Assembly: GCF_019024285.1 (NCBI RefSeq)
Contig: NZ_WMKZ01000003.1
Location: 248,001 to 312,000 of the forward strand
Direction of reading: 5' to 3'
Origin: Alkalihalobacterium elongatum
GTDB lineage: Bacteria; Bacillota; Bacilli; Bacillales; Bacillaceae_F
DNA length: 64,000 bases
Of the stretch, positions 52,160-61,278 are shown in pieces. A program made the translations under genes and the position numbers. The notes below the pieces were generated by a model. The model saw nothing but the letters and a program-made list of their open reading frames with translations, was not told the DNA's origin and ran no database searches. Position 1 is the stretch's first letter. Each line of letters opens with the position of its first letter.

Positions 52160-52281
52160 TCCACCTTTTTTCACAAATCAAATTATAGAGTTCCGCGAAT
52201 AATCTTCATTTAACGACGAACGTTATCCTGTTAATAAAAGGTTCTTTATAAATGTAGTTTCCTTTTATGTATGTGTAAAAA

Positions 52282-52307
52282 AAGTGAGGCTGTTAGTGAC
52301 CTCACTT
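52282..52307 (-). terminator. Terminator-like hairpin in the leader of the GH32 gene
   Basis: Minus strand AAGTGAGG ... CCTCACTT then TTTTT, about 125 bases upstream of the GH32 start. It may simply end upstream transcription. A short AACG-TTCGT-CGTT repeat lies near 52215-52227. The stretch 52160-52550 holds nothing else I can support. Confidence 0.5.
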
Positions 52308-52456
52308 TGTGGTTGAGCATTTTAATAGTATTGTCCTTTACATATTGCATCTAAACAAAATGCCCTTTAAGAAGTAACGGTTAAAGAAGGAATAGATGAA
52401 AATACTTGTTGACCACCATGGGCTCTATCTTTAGTTTAGTAGAGCTTTGCTTTCAA

Positions 52457-52489
52457 AGAAAAAACTGACACAAATCATTGTGCCAGTTT
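52457..52489 (-). terminator. Terminator of the gamma-SASP-like gene
   Basis: Minus strand AAACTGGCACAATGATTTGT continuing GTCAGTTT, then TTTTC. Confidence 0.8.
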
Positions 52490-52550
52490 CTAAAAGAATT
52501 GAGTGAACGCTCGTTTTTATTAAATATCGGTTTACCACTTTACACTCCAC

Positions 52551-52745
52551 TTAAAAAGGTTTGTTCGGCTGATACGTCGGTTGCTGCTTTTGTGCTTCGT
52601 ATTGGTGGCTTTTTGCGATGGCATCTTGGACATTTTCATCCGAGGAGAATTCAGTATCGGTATTATCAAATTGTTCAGCTTTGTTTTGGTTTTGGACAAC
52701 TTGCTGCTGTTCTTGGATTTCTTTTAAATTTTGACGTTTGTTCAT
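52551..52745 (-). CDS. Gamma-type small acid-soluble spore protein (SspE-like), single repeat
   Basis: 64 residues, Gln-rich: QQQVVQNQNKAEQF, then DTEFSSDENVQDAIAKSHQY, EAQKQQ and a PTYQPNKPF end. This matches the gamma-SASP unit (GTEFASETxxQxVxxQNxxxEAxK) but once only, where SspE has two or three. It would serve as a spore amino acid store. AAAAGGAGAGATAGGT precedes ATG 52745. The YxxN-like GPR cleavage context is not clear. Confidence 0.65.
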   Translation of the reverse strand: MNKRQNLKEIQEQQQVVQNQNKAEQFDNTDTEFSSDENVQDAIAKSHQYEAQKQQPTYQPNKPF

Positions 52746-52935
52746 TACCTATCTCTCCTTTTGAATAAAATTATATCCGTATATTTTCCAACCATTCATT
52801 ATTTATACGACTGTTATTTCGCATGACGAAAAATTATCTGATGAGTCGTAATAATATAACATACTCGACTAGCCTTTAAACATTCATTAATCATTTGAAA
52901 TTTTCTTGAAAATGGGTCCGTGCATAGGTATTGAA

Positions 52936-54078
52936 TTAGTCAGCTAAAAGCATCTTAGATATAACAAGTCGTTGGATTTCCTGAGTTCCTTCGTAGATTT
53001 GTGTAATTTTCGCATCACGCATGTAACGTTCGACTGGATATTCCTTTGTAAAACCATAGCCGCCAAAGACTTGAACAGCTTCAATTGTGACATTCATAGC
53101 GGTATCACCAGCCATTAATTTAGAAATTGCCGACTCTTTTCCGTAAGGAAGTCCTTCGCTTTCTTTCCACGCAGCTTGATACGTAAGTAAACGGGAAGCT
53201 TCTACTTTTGTAGCCATATCCGCTAATTTAAAAGCAAGTCCTTGCTGAGCACCGATAGCTTTACCAAACTGCTTACGTTCTTTAGCGTAATTAACGGAAG
53301 CATCAAGTGCACCTTGTGCAATCCCCACGGCTTGTGCTGCAATACCGTTACGGCCACCATCTAATGTCATCATCGCAATTTTAAAGCCTTCTCCTTCTTC
53401 ACCTAGGAGGTTTTCTTTTGGTACACGCACATCTTCAAAAATAATTTCACAAGTTGGTGACGAACGAATACCTAATTTTTTTTCTTTTTTACCAACTGAA
53501 AAACCTGGCATGTCACTTTCTACAATAAAAGCACTTGTTCCTTTATGTTTCTTTTCAGGATCAGTTAAAGCAAAAACAACATAAATGTCTGCATAGCCAG
53601 CGTTCGTAATAAATATTTTTGATCCATTTAAGATGTAGTCATCACCATCACGTCTTGCAGTGGTTTTCATCGCAGCGGCATCTGAACCCGAACCTGGTTC
53701 TGTAAGTCCATATGCACCAATTTTTTTACCTTCTGCCATTTGACGGAGGTACTTTTGCTTCTGCTCTTCGGTACCAAACTTATATACAGGCCAGCCCGCT
53801 AAAGACGTGTGAGCTGATAAAGTTGTACCCATCGAAGCGTCAACTCGTGATAATTCTTCTACAGCAATACAATAACTTAAATAATCGGCACCAATTCCGC
53901 CGTATTCTTCTGGCCAAGGAATACCTGTAAGACCTAGCTCTGCCATTTTGTCAAATAACTCACGGTCAAAGCGTTCTTCTTCATCACGCTCATGAGCAGT
54001 CGGTCCAACTTCATTTTCTGCGAAGTCACGAACCATTTTTTTAATCATTTGTTGTTCATCAGTTAATTGGAAATTCAT
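52936..54078 (-). CDS. Acyl-CoA dehydrogenase
   Basis: 380-residue FAD enzyme for the first step of beta-oxidation. Signatures: [59 protein letters not shown], and [20 protein letters not shown] with the catalytic Glu. It matches short/medium-chain AcdA-type enzymes. GGGGAGAGAACAAA is for ATG 54078; the frame opens 13 codons earlier. It follows the TetR gene in an operon, so fatty acyl-CoA probably induces it. Confidence 0.93.
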   Translation of the reverse strand: MNFQLTDEQQMIKKMVRDFAENEVGPTAHERDEEERFDRELFDKMAELGLTGIPWPEEYGGIGADYLSYCIAVEELSRVDASMGTTLSAHTSLAGWPVYKFGTEEQKQKYLRQMAEGKKIGAYGLTEPGSGSDAAAMKTTARRDGDDYILNGSKIFITNAGYADIYVVFALTDPEKKHKGTSAFIVESDMPGFSVGKKEKKLGIRSSPTCEIIFEDVRVPKENLLGEEGEGFKIAMMTLDGGRNGIAAQAVGIAQGALDASVNYAKERKQFGKAIGAQQGLAFKLADMATKVEASRLLTYQAAWKESEGLPYGKESAISKLMAGDTAMNVTIEAVQVFGGYGFTKEYPVERYMRDAKITQIYEGTQEIQRLVISKMLLAD

Positions 54079-54110
54079 ACTTTTGTTCTCTCCCCATACC
54101 CTAATTTTTC

Positions 54111-54149
54111 TAAACAAACTTCTTAAACAAACTTCTTAAACAAACTTGC
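54111..54149. repeat. Three copies of a 13-bp direct repeat
   Basis: TAAACAAACTTCT occurs at 54111 and 54124, with a third copy at 54137 changed in its last base, in the gap between the TetR and acyl-CoA dehydrogenase genes. It may be slippage. Confidence 0.5.
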
Positions 54150-54172
54150 ATCTATGTAAAATCATGGAAGCC

Positions 54173-54796
54173 CTATTCATCATTTAAAAATAAATGTTCA
54201 TATCTCAAATTTTGTTTCGCCTTTTTAGTAAGTAAAGCATTCATAATAAAATCAATGTAAACATCGGCAATTTTATCTATCGTAATACCACGATTTTTTT
54301 CATACCATTGATATGTCCAGTTGATCATCCCAAAGATCGCCATTCCATTTAGTATAAGTGGCGTATTAGATCGAATGTCTCCTGCTTTTATACCTGCTTT
54401 GATAATGGAGTAAATATAGTCTTGATACTCGTCTCTTTTCTCTTTGATTTTTTCAAAGTATTCTGGAGCAAGATAATGGTTTTCACGGTACATAACAGAA
54501 ATCTCTAAATTATATACATCAAAGGCTAAGATAAAAGCTCGGATCATGCCTTCTAACTTCTCAACTGGGCTTTCTTTTTTTAATGCAACTTCCTTTCCAG
54601 TTTCCATAACATATGTAAGAATGAAATCGTTTATTTGATATAAAAGTTCATCTTTAGATTGAAAGTGATGATAAAATCCGCCATTGGAAACACCAGCTTC
54701 TTTTGCAATCATACGAACTGAAACTTCATGAAAGCCTTTGTTTTTAAATAATGTTAATGCTGAATCTATGATTCTCTTTTTTGTACTTTCCGACAC
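54173..54796 (-). CDS. TetR-family regulator of fatty acid degradation
   Basis: 207 residues. N-terminal TetR HTH (about 5-50): KKRIIDSALTLFKNKGFHEV, SVRMIAKEAGVSNGGFYHHF, then KDELLYQI. The C-terminal ligand domain has a helical pocket with YRENHYLAPEYFEKIKEKRD. Its gene lies in an operon with an acyl-CoA dehydrogenase and near fadD, and two inverted repeats overlap both promoter regions. It likely represses them and is released by acyl-CoA, as in FadR or FabR types. The start is GTG 54796 after AGGGAGGAAG. Confidence 0.88.
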   Translation of the reverse strand: MSESTKKRIIDSALTLFKNKGFHEVSVRMIAKEAGVSNGGFYHHFQSKDELLYQINDFILTYVMETGKEVALKKESPVEKLEGMIRAFILAFDVYNLEISVMYRENHYLAPEYFEKIKEKRDEYQDYIYSIIKAGIKAGDIRSNTPLILNGMAIFGMINWTYQWYEKNRGITIDKIADVYIDFIMNALLTKKAKQNLRYEHLFLNDE

Positions 54797-54867
54797 TCTT
54801 TTACTTCCTCCCTATCAGTAACCATTTTATTAGTTGAAGGCATCAAGGTTACTAATTACGGCAAAAT

Positions 54868-55050
54868 TCAGTTGTTTTCAAGCTCTTTTTTCCAATTGTT
54901 TAACTTTAATAAGAGCTCATGAAAATATTCATTGAATGGATATGTAGCCGCAATTTGCCCGAGCTCTTCTTCATTTAAGTTACTTAATTCTGCTTCTAAT
55001 TTACTTAACTCATTAATGGAGCCATCTAAAAATTGAATTACTCTATCCAT
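54868..55050 (-). CDS. Small coiled-coil protein, first gene of the TetR operon
   Basis: 60 residues: MDRVIQFLDGSINELSKLEA, ELSNLNEEELGQIAATYPFN, EYFHELLLKLNNWKKELENN, nearly all helical. No family recognised. GAGGTGAAC fits ATG 55050; the longer frame to 55119 would run through the operator. It is the first gene after the operator-controlled promoter, so it is probably co-regulated with the TetR protein. Confidence 0.6.
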   Translation of the reverse strand: MDRVIQFLDGSINELSKLEAELSNLNEEELGQIAATYPFNEYFHELLLKLNNWKKELENN

Positions 55051-55088
55051 AATATTGTTCACCTCATAAATTTCGGACTTTGTAACAC

Positions 55089-55149
55089 CCGACCGATCAA
55101 TCGGTCGGTTTATAATCAATATTATGAATATTTCTTATATTTTTGTCAA
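55089..55149 (-). promoter_or_regulatory. SigA promoter and TetR operator of the regulator operon
   Basis: On the minus strand TTGACA (55149-55144), 17 bases, CATAAT (55126-55121). CCGACCGA-TCAA-TCGGTCGG at 55089-55108 is a perfect 8-bp inverted repeat just past the predicted start site. A repressor bound there would block the operon, giving autoregulation. Confidence 0.75.
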
Positions 55150-55228
55150 CTATTTACTCTTTCTTATAATTTATAGCAAAAACAACGGAAAGATCCTTAA
55201 GAGGTCCTTCCGTTGTTTCTAATTTTTA

Positions 55229-56737
55229 TTACTTAGTAGATTCTTCTAAGTTTCTAAGGTTCTTACGTAAGATCTTTCCAGTTGTGTTTTTCGGTAATTC
55301 GGAAAGAAACTCAATAGATTGTGGTCGTTTATATTTTACTAGTTTATCTGTCAAATACTCTTTAAGATCATTTTCAGTGAGCACAGGATTTTTAGAAACG
55401 ACAAACGCTTTTACAGCTTCACCGTAGCTCTCGTCTGGAACACCAACAACAGCTACTTCGACAATATCTACATGGTCATATAGTACCTCTTCTATTTCAC
55501 GAGGGTAAACATTATAACCACCAACGATAATCATATCTTTTTTACGATCAACAATATAAATATACCCTTCTTCATCCATGGTTGCCATATCACCAGTGTA
55601 TAACCAGCCGTCTTTTATCGTTCGAGCTGTCTGTTCAGGCATACCAAGATAACCCTTCATTACATTCGGGCCTTTTACAATGAGTTCGCCGACTTCACCG
55701 CGTGGGACTTCAACGCCGTCTGGATCAACAACTTTATTTTCTACAAAAGGAATATTAACTCCAATTGAGCCTGGCTTACAAACACCATGTATTGGATTGA
55801 AGGCTGTTACTGGTGCAGCTTCACTTAATCCATACCCTTCTTGGATTTGAATACCTGTATGCTCTTTAAATTTATTTATGATGGCTACTGGTAATGAGGC
55901 ACCACCTGACATACAAATGCGAAGCGAACTAAATTGTTCTTTTGTCGTTGGGATTTGAAGTAAGAAGTTATACATCGTAGGAACCCCAGCAAAGATCGTA
56001 GCTTTTTCTTTCGCAATCGTTTCTACAACTTCTTGTGGACTGAACTTTGGTAATAGAAGCATAGTTGCCCCCGTTAAGATGGATGCATTAAAACAAACTG
56101 TCATACAAAATACATGGAAAATAGGTAACACAGTTACAACACGGTCTTCAGCTGTCATCTCAAATAGTTCACGAACTGCTTCAGCATTCGATTGTAAGTT
56201 CTTATGTGTTAACATAACCCCTTTAGGAGAGCCTGTTGTTCCTGATGTATATAAAATAACAGCAACATCATCTTCTTCAACGACAGGGCCGTCAAATTTC
56301 TCAATCGTATGATTAATAAAAGAATCAAAAGCTAATTCGCCTTCTACTGGTTTAGAGTATACCGTAAATGCTAGAGAAGTAACATTTTGCTGAACTTCAG
56401 ATAATGTAGTATGTAAACTCGCGTCTGCAATAACTCCTTTTGCCTTACTGTTTGATAAGATATATTCGATTTCACGAGCTGTAAACGTAGGATTAACAGG
56501 AACAACGGTAGCTCCTGCACTAAGAGTTCCGTAGTAAGCGATTACAAATTCAGGTGAATTACCTAAAAGTAACGCAATTGTGTCTCCTTTTTCAATTCCT
56601 TGCTGTGACAAGCTATGAGCAAATTGATTAACCTTCTGGTGTAACTCACGGAAAGTTGTACTTTCATTTAAGAAGATATAAGCATCTTTTTCAGGATAAA
56701 GTTTTGAAGCATTCGATAAATTCGAGTATAAATTCAT
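55229..56737 (-). CDS. fadD: Long-chain fatty acid-CoA ligase
   Basis: 502-residue AMP-forming synthetase. Motifs: YTSGTTGSPKGVMLTHKN (ATP/AMP, about 163-180), SGGASLPVAI, YGLSEAAPVTAFNP, the YTGDMATMDEEGYIYIVDRK hinge and KRPQSIEFLSELPKNTTGKI near the C-terminus with its catalytic Lys. It activates fatty acids for the acyl-CoA dehydrogenase encoded in the next operon. AAAAAGGGAGAGAGACC precedes ATG 56737. It has its own operator-controlled promoter. Confidence 0.9.
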   Translation of the reverse strand: MNLYSNLSNASKLYPEKDAYIFLNESTTFRELHQKVNQFAHSLSQQGIEKGDTIALLLGNSPEFVIAYYGTLSAGATVVPVNPTFTAREIEYILSNSKAKGVIADASLHTTLSEVQQNVTSLAFTVYSKPVEGELAFDSFINHTIEKFDGPVVEEDDVAVILYTSGTTGSPKGVMLTHKNLQSNAEAVRELFEMTAEDRVVTVLPIFHVFCMTVCFNASILTGATMLLLPKFSPQEVVETIAKEKATIFAGVPTMYNFLLQIPTTKEQFSSLRICMSGGASLPVAIINKFKEHTGIQIQEGYGLSEAAPVTAFNPIHGVCKPGSIGVNIPFVENKVVDPDGVEVPRGEVGELIVKGPNVMKGYLGMPEQTARTIKDGWLYTGDMATMDEEGYIYIVDRKKDMIIVGGYNVYPREIEEVLYDHVDIVEVAVVGVPDESYGEAVKAFVVSKNPVLTENDLKEYLTDKLVKYKRPQSIEFLSELPKNTTGKILRKNLRNLEESTK

Positions 56738-56849
56738 ATGGTCTCTCTCCCTTTTTAATTCTTTGTTTTCTTTGTATATGTATGTATTTCTTATAAAAAA
56801 TGATGTTACTTAATAGAGTAAGGGGATAGGTATAGTGCAAATTTAAAGC

Positions 56850-56906
56850 AGACTGAATAATCAATCAGTCTAGTTTAATTCTATTGGGATTTTTCAGCTG
56901 TGTCAA
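56850..56906 (-). promoter_or_regulatory. SigA promoter and operator of fadD
   Basis: On the minus strand TTGACA (56906-56901), 17 bases, TAGAAT (56883-56878). AGACTGA ... TCAGTCT at 56850-56871 is an inverted repeat overlapping the expected start site, in the same place as the operator at 55089. The stretch 56738-57187 contains nothing else I can identify. Confidence 0.65.
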
Positions 56907-57187
56907 TGAATAATCTGAATTTTATTTTATTTAGATATCTTTTGAAGTATTATAATTGTTATGATAAATGCTTATTTATTAATGGTTATTTATTTTTGGG
57001 TCTATGAAAACAGTTAAAAGTTCATTAATTTTATTTCTTGCTTTATATTATTTTATTAGAATAATTTGTAGATTTAGATTAACTCAGGTCTTAGTTACAC
57101 AGTGGAATTATCCTCCACTACTCCCAGATAATTAACATATACAATCGATATAAATCATAGTAAGATATAGTTATTCACATGAAACAC

Positions 57188-57455
57188 ATCGCAATAGACG
57201 GGGAGGTAGCGGTGCCTTGTAACCTGCAATCCGCTGTAGCAGGGTCGAATTCCTATCGAAGGTCTAATTATGTGTGATCAGTGCTTGTGAATCGGTGTTG
57301 AGGAAAAAGTCTTTTGCAAAGAATAGCCCCCGAACGGGTCAGATCCGGAAGGAAGCAGCCATAAGGAGGATATCTTTTCTTGTGTAAAAGGTCACTTTTT
57401 CTGAGTCGATGATCAAGTAACGCATGGATAATTAGCTCGTAGATAGGTTTGCGAT
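57188..57455 (+). ncRNA. scr: Signal recognition particle RNA (Bacillus large type, scRNA)
   Basis: About 268 nt. Ends pair (ATCGCAA at 57188 with TTGCGAT ending 57455). The Alu-type 5' domain GGGGAGGTAGCGGTGCC and the SRP54-binding loop GGTCAGATCCGGAAGGAAGC with AGCAG are unmistakable. The large form with an Alu domain is typical of Bacillus. It scaffolds Ffh and HBsu in membrane protein targeting. Ends are estimated from pairing. Confidence 0.95.
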
Positions 57456-57471
57456 TTACATAAAATGAGAA

Positions 57472-57506
57472 AGCGGCTGCACTTTACTGAGTGCAGCCGC
57501 TTTTGC
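57472..57506 (+). terminator. Terminator of the SRP RNA
   Basis: AGCGGCTGCACT-TTACTG-AGTGCAGCCGCT followed by TTTG. Confidence 0.9.
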
Positions 57507-57565
57507 GTTGGGTAGGCATTATTAGTTTAATGAGAGTCTCCTCCCAGCGGTGCATCTAGAGGTTT

Positions 57566-58216
57566 AGTAACTAATTGAGCTCTGTGGTGACGGAGTCCCT
57601 CGTTTTTTTTAGTGGCATGGTAACTAAACGAGCTCTATAGTGCCGATGCCCTTCGTTTTTTAAGTGGACCAGTAACTAAACGAGCTCTATGGTGCCCGTG
57701 TCCTTCGTTTTTATCATGGGACGGGAACTAATCTGTCTCTATAGTGCCGATGTCCTTCGTTTTTCAAGTGGCATGGTAACTAAACGAGCTCTATGATGCC
57801 GATCCTCTTCGTTTTTCAAGTGGCCCGGTAACTAAACGAGCTCTATGGTGCCCGTGTCCTTCGTTTTGAGCAAGGGACGGTAACTAAACGAGCTCTATGG
57901 TGCCCGTGTCCTTCGTTTTTCAAGTGGCCCGGTAACTAAACGTGCTCTATAGTGCCGATGTCCTTCGTTTTTCAAGTGGCATGGTAACTAAACGAGCTCT
58001 ATGGTGCCCGTGTCCTTCGTTTTTCAAGTGGCATGGGAACTAAACGAGCTCTATAGTGCCGATGCCCTTCGTTTTGAGCAAGGGACAGTAACTAAACGAG
58101 CTCTAAAGTGCCCGTGCCCTTCGTTTTGAGCAAGGCCCGGGAACTAATCGGTCTCAATAGTGCCGATGCGCTTCATATTTTAAGTGGCTTGGGAATTAAA
58201 CAAATTCTATGCGCAG
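57566..58216. repeat. Tandem array, 13 units with exact 52-bp period
   Basis: The anchor GAGCTC or its variants sits at 57577, 57630, 57682, 57734, 57786, 57838, 57890, 57942, 57994, 58046, 58098, 58150 and 58202: the first step is 53, all others are 52. Units read GGTAACTAAACGAGCTCTAT, then GGTGCCCGTG or AGTGCCGATG, TCCTTCGTTTT and one of two tails (CAAGTGG or GAGCAAGGG). Units at the ends are degenerate. The array fills the gene-free stretch 57507-58284 and encodes nothing credible. Confidence 0.9.
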
Positions 58217-58284
58217 ATTGTGCCAGAATATCTCTAACAACAATTATGGTTATTAATTGCTTTATTTGGGAACCCAAAACATCT

Positions 58285-58938
58285 TCAATATGACAACGGG
58301 TTATCAGCAATCTCTTGCACCCTTTGGCGGAATGCATCAGCTGCTGCTTGGCATGCAGATTGGGACCCTGTTAGCAGGCCCCCGCCAAAGTTTGTTTCAG
58401 ACGGCGGTCCGAAAAAGGTAGCTAATTGTACATCAGCCGCTTTTAATGCAGCATCTAGTCCATACATTGCTTCTAATGGTGGGGCAATCAAATAGGCAAT
58501 AGGTGCTCCTTCCTTTACATTCGCAATCTTAGATAAATAACGACCTGTACTTGAAATAACATGTGCATAACATACATGGTTCCCAGCTGTGTCTAAAGCT
58601 TCAAAATAGGCTTCATGTTCGATCGTTATTTCAACCGCTTCAATCCCGCTCCTAACTTCATCTGGATTACTTCCCGCAATAATTCCAATAAATTCACCAG
58701 ATAATGGTCCAGACGCGTGGTTTGCTCCTGCGTAAAATGATTTGGCATAAACGACTTCTACCTCTGACTTCTTTGTTGCAGAGTCTAGAGCTGTATAACC
58801 TATATCGTCAATTGTTGTCGTGATAATCCCGAGACTTCTTTGATCTTCTCTCAAAGAAAATTGCTTAGCTAATGCAGGATCGACGTTAGGGATCATACGA
58901 ACAGCAAGGATTTTTGCACGTATTGGCCTAGAGACCAT
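58285..58938 (-). CDS. eutL: Ethanolamine microcompartment shell protein EutL
   Basis: 217-residue tandem-BMC trimer that forms gated pores in the ethanolamine compartment. RPIRAKILAVRMIPNVDPAL at the start, and HASGPLSGEFIGIIAGSNPD, YLSKIANVKEGAPIAYLIAP, FFGPPSETNFGGGLLTGSQS and a Cys-containing end match EutL at normal length. AAAGGAGGGAAGCAG precedes ATG 58938, 15 bases after eutC. It is the last gene of the cluster. Confidence 0.93.
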   Translation of the reverse strand: MVSRPIRAKILAVRMIPNVDPALAKQFSLREDQRSLGIITTTIDDIGYTALDSATKKSEVEVVYAKSFYAGANHASGPLSGEFIGIIAGSNPDEVRSGIEAVEITIEHEAYFEALDTAGNHVCYAHVISSTGRYLSKIANVKEGAPIAYLIAPPLEAMYGLDAALKAADVQLATFFGPPSETNFGGGLLTGSQSACQAAADAFRQRVQEIADNPLSY

Positions 58939-58953
58939 CTGCTTCCCTCCTTT

Positions 58954-59886
58954 TTATTTCTGTTTTTTTACGAGATTTACTCCACTCGCTTCATAAGTTA
59001 ATATTTTTTTTACTACTTTACCAAGGTAAGCACCTGCTTCTACGGGTGGTATACCAAAAGAGTGAATGTTAGAAACAACCATTCTATCCGCCTCAATTGT
59101 ATTTTGATTAGGCTTGTAACAAAGATATGCACTGAGAGACTCAGAAGAGACGAGGCCTGGCCGTTCTCCAATAAAAAGAACAATAACTTCAGGTTGAAGA
59201 AGTTCGCCGATTTCGTCCATAACAGCAACACGGCCTTTTTCGATATAAAATGGAGTGCCTTGTGTTAATTCATAACTTTTTAATGATTGTTCAAAAGAAA
59301 GATACACATCTTCAATGTTCTTTTCAATTGCATCAGAGCTTAATCCATCAGATACGATGATTTGCACTTGTGGTCCCTTGACACATTTAGAAGAAATTAA
59401 GTTTTTAGATTCTTCTGTTAGTTTTCTTCCTAAATCAGGACGCCTTATAAATTCCTCTTTAGTAGAAACCTTAGTAGAAACTTTAAATAACCCTAATTTA
59501 TTAAGTACTGTTTCATTGACATCCCCGTAAACTGCATCAACTGCTGCAGCATGATCCAAACGAAATCGAAGCCAAGCTTCTGTTTTTGGCCTAACCCCAG
59601 CTCGGCCAATTCCTATTCGAGCTGGGGTCTTTTTCATTGATTCATGTAAAATTTCTTCTTTGCACGCATGCCCCAACACAACATTACGACTAGGCTCTTC
59701 AATCTCCAATACACTATGCATAACACCACTGTCTGTAGGTGGATCATTAGTAGGGATGTTATTTGAAAAGCTATCTACCGAATTATTACTTGATGTCTCA
59801 CTTTCATTTGCTATACTTAGTTCTTTATGTTCTTCTAGCTTTTTTATTACTAATCTTGTTATCTGTTTAATTAATTCTTTTTCCAC
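58954..59886 (-). CDS. eutC: Ethanolamine ammonia-lyase small subunit EutC
   Basis: 310-residue subunit that with EutB binds adenosylcobalamin and splits ethanolamine to acetaldehyde and ammonia. After an N-terminal linker (about 20-75, Ser/Asn-rich) comes TPARIGIGRAGVRPKTEAWL, RFRLDHAAAVDAVYGDV, IIVSDGLSSDAIE, RPGLVSSESLSAYLCYKPN and the end IHSFGIPPVEAGAYLG. GAGGTGATTTC precedes GTG 59886. The linker is likely a compartment-targeting region. It follows eutB by 16 bases. Confidence 0.95.
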   Translation of the reverse strand: MEKELIKQITRLVIKKLEEHKELSIANESETSSNNSVDSFSNNIPTNDPPTDSGVMHSVLEIEEPSRNVVLGHACKEEILHESMKKTPARIGIGRAGVRPKTEAWLRFRLDHAAAVDAVYGDVNETVLNKLGLFKVSTKVSTKEEFIRRPDLGRKLTEESKNLISSKCVKGPQVQIIVSDGLSSDAIEKNIEDVYLSFEQSLKSYELTQGTPFYIEKGRVAVMDEIGELLQPEVIVLFIGERPGLVSSESLSAYLCYKPNQNTIEADRMVVSNIHSFGIPPVEAGAYLGKVVKKILTYEASGVNLVKKQK

Positions 59887-59902
59887 GAAATCACCTCATT
59901 GG

Positions 59903-61264
59903 CTATGAAAATATCGTTAGATCACCTGCTCGTGAACTTAATTTTCCATCTAGTAAAATCTCCATTTTGTTTAACCAGTCAAAAAACTTTTTAGATGGTT
60001 TTCTTCCCATTGTTTGTTGTAATGTGACTACATCGTGGTAGCTCATTGATTGGTAGTTAAGCATACAATCATCGCCCATTGGGGTTGCGATAATGAAATT
60101 GACTCCTGCCGCCGTAAGAAGCACTCCTAAATTTTCCATATCGTTTTGGTCTGCGCGAATATGGTTGGTGTAACAAATATCGACGCCCATTGAAAGGTCA
60201 TGCATCTTCCCCATAAAATGATCTTCAAGGCCTGCACGAATGACTTGTTTATTATCATATAAGTATTCTGGACCAATGAATCCAACAACCGTGTTTACAA
60301 TAAAAGGATCATAACGTCTTGCAAGCCCATAGTTTCTAGACTCTAGGGTTAATTGATCTATTCCGTAATGCGCCTCCGCTGAAAGTTCAGAACCTTGGCC
60401 TGTTTCAAAGTATAGCCGGTTAGGGCCAGAAGATGTTCCGTACTTACGTATCATTTCATTTGCCTCATCTAGTAGAGAAACATCGATACCAAATGATCGG
60501 TTCGCTTTTTCAGTGCCTGCTATACTTTGAAAAATCAAATCGGCAGGAGCGCCTTGTTCGATAGCTTTCATTTGTGTTGTTACATGAGCGAGGACACAGT
60601 TTTGAGTTGGTATTTTCCATTGTTCGATAAAATCGTAGGTTGCATGTAATAATCTTTTAACGCTCTCAACAGAATCGTCAACAGGATTAATTCCAATAAC
60701 TGCGTCACCTACCCCGTAGCTTAACCCTTCCTTTAGCGAAGCTAACATCCCGTCAACACTATCAGTTGGATGATTCGGTTGTAGTCTTGAAGAGAGTGTA
60801 CCCTTTTCACCGATAGAAATATTGCAGTGCTTGATAACTTCTAGTTTGTTTGCACCGTATACTAAATCAAGATTAGACATTAGCTTTGTTACCGCTGCAA
60901 CCATTTCACTATTTAGTCCGCGACTAATTCTTTTTATATCTTCTCCTTTCGTTTGATCATTTAAGATAAACTCTCTTAAATCAGTAATAGTCCAGCTCTT
61001 TATCGAGGTATAAATGGGCTCATTCAATTGATCATCTATTACTTTTGACACTTCATCTTCTTCGGGTGAAATGAGTGGGTTTTCTCGAACTTCTTCAAGT
61101 GTGATTTCCCCTAATACACGTTTTGCAGCAATCCTTTCTTGGACAGTTTCTGCGGCAATACCAGCTAACTGATCACCAGATTTCTCTTCATTCGCCTTGG
61201 CAAAGACTTCTTTTAAACTTTTAAAATGATAAGAGATATCTCCTATTCGAACACGTAATCGCAT
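59903..61264 (-). CDS. eutB: Ethanolamine ammonia-lyase large subunit EutB
   Basis: 453-residue catalytic subunit, a TIM barrel for B12-dependent deamination. Signature blocks: KANEEKSGDQLAGIAAETVQ, ISRGLNSEMVAAVTKLMSNL, SRLQPNHPTDSVDGMLASLK, GDAVIGINPVDDSVESVKRL, FETGQGSELSAEAHYGIDQL and NTVVGFIGPEYLYDNKQVIR. AAGGAAG is spaced for ATG 61264, the second Met. Needs cobalt as B12; the Co/Ni transporter at 16 kb may matter. It lies between eutA and eutC. Confidence 0.96.
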   Translation of the reverse strand: MRLRVRIGDISYHFKSLKEVFAKANEEKSGDQLAGIAAETVQERIAAKRVLGEITLEEVRENPLISPEEDEVSKVIDDQLNEPIYTSIKSWTITDLREFILNDQTKGEDIKRISRGLNSEMVAAVTKLMSNLDLVYGANKLEVIKHCNISIGEKGTLSSRLQPNHPTDSVDGMLASLKEGLSYGVGDAVIGINPVDDSVESVKRLLHATYDFIEQWKIPTQNCVLAHVTTQMKAIEQGAPADLIFQSIAGTEKANRSFGIDVSLLDEANEMIRKYGTSSGPNRLYFETGQGSELSAEAHYGIDQLTLESRNYGLARRYDPFIVNTVVGFIGPEYLYDNKQVIRAGLEDHFMGKMHDLSMGVDICYTNHIRADQNDMENLGVLLTAAGVNFIIATPMGDDCMLNYQSMSYHDVVTLQQTMGRKPSKKFFDWLNKMEILLDGKLSSRAGDLTIFS

Positions 61265-61278
61265 ATTCATCTTCCTTT

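Noticed and set aside
57600-58200. Coding of a repeat protein in the 52-bp array
   Set aside because: 52 is not a multiple of three and stops occur in all frames, so units would be read in different phases.
57566-58216. CRISPR array
   Set aside because: The repeated units are contiguous with no unique spacers, and there are no cas genes.
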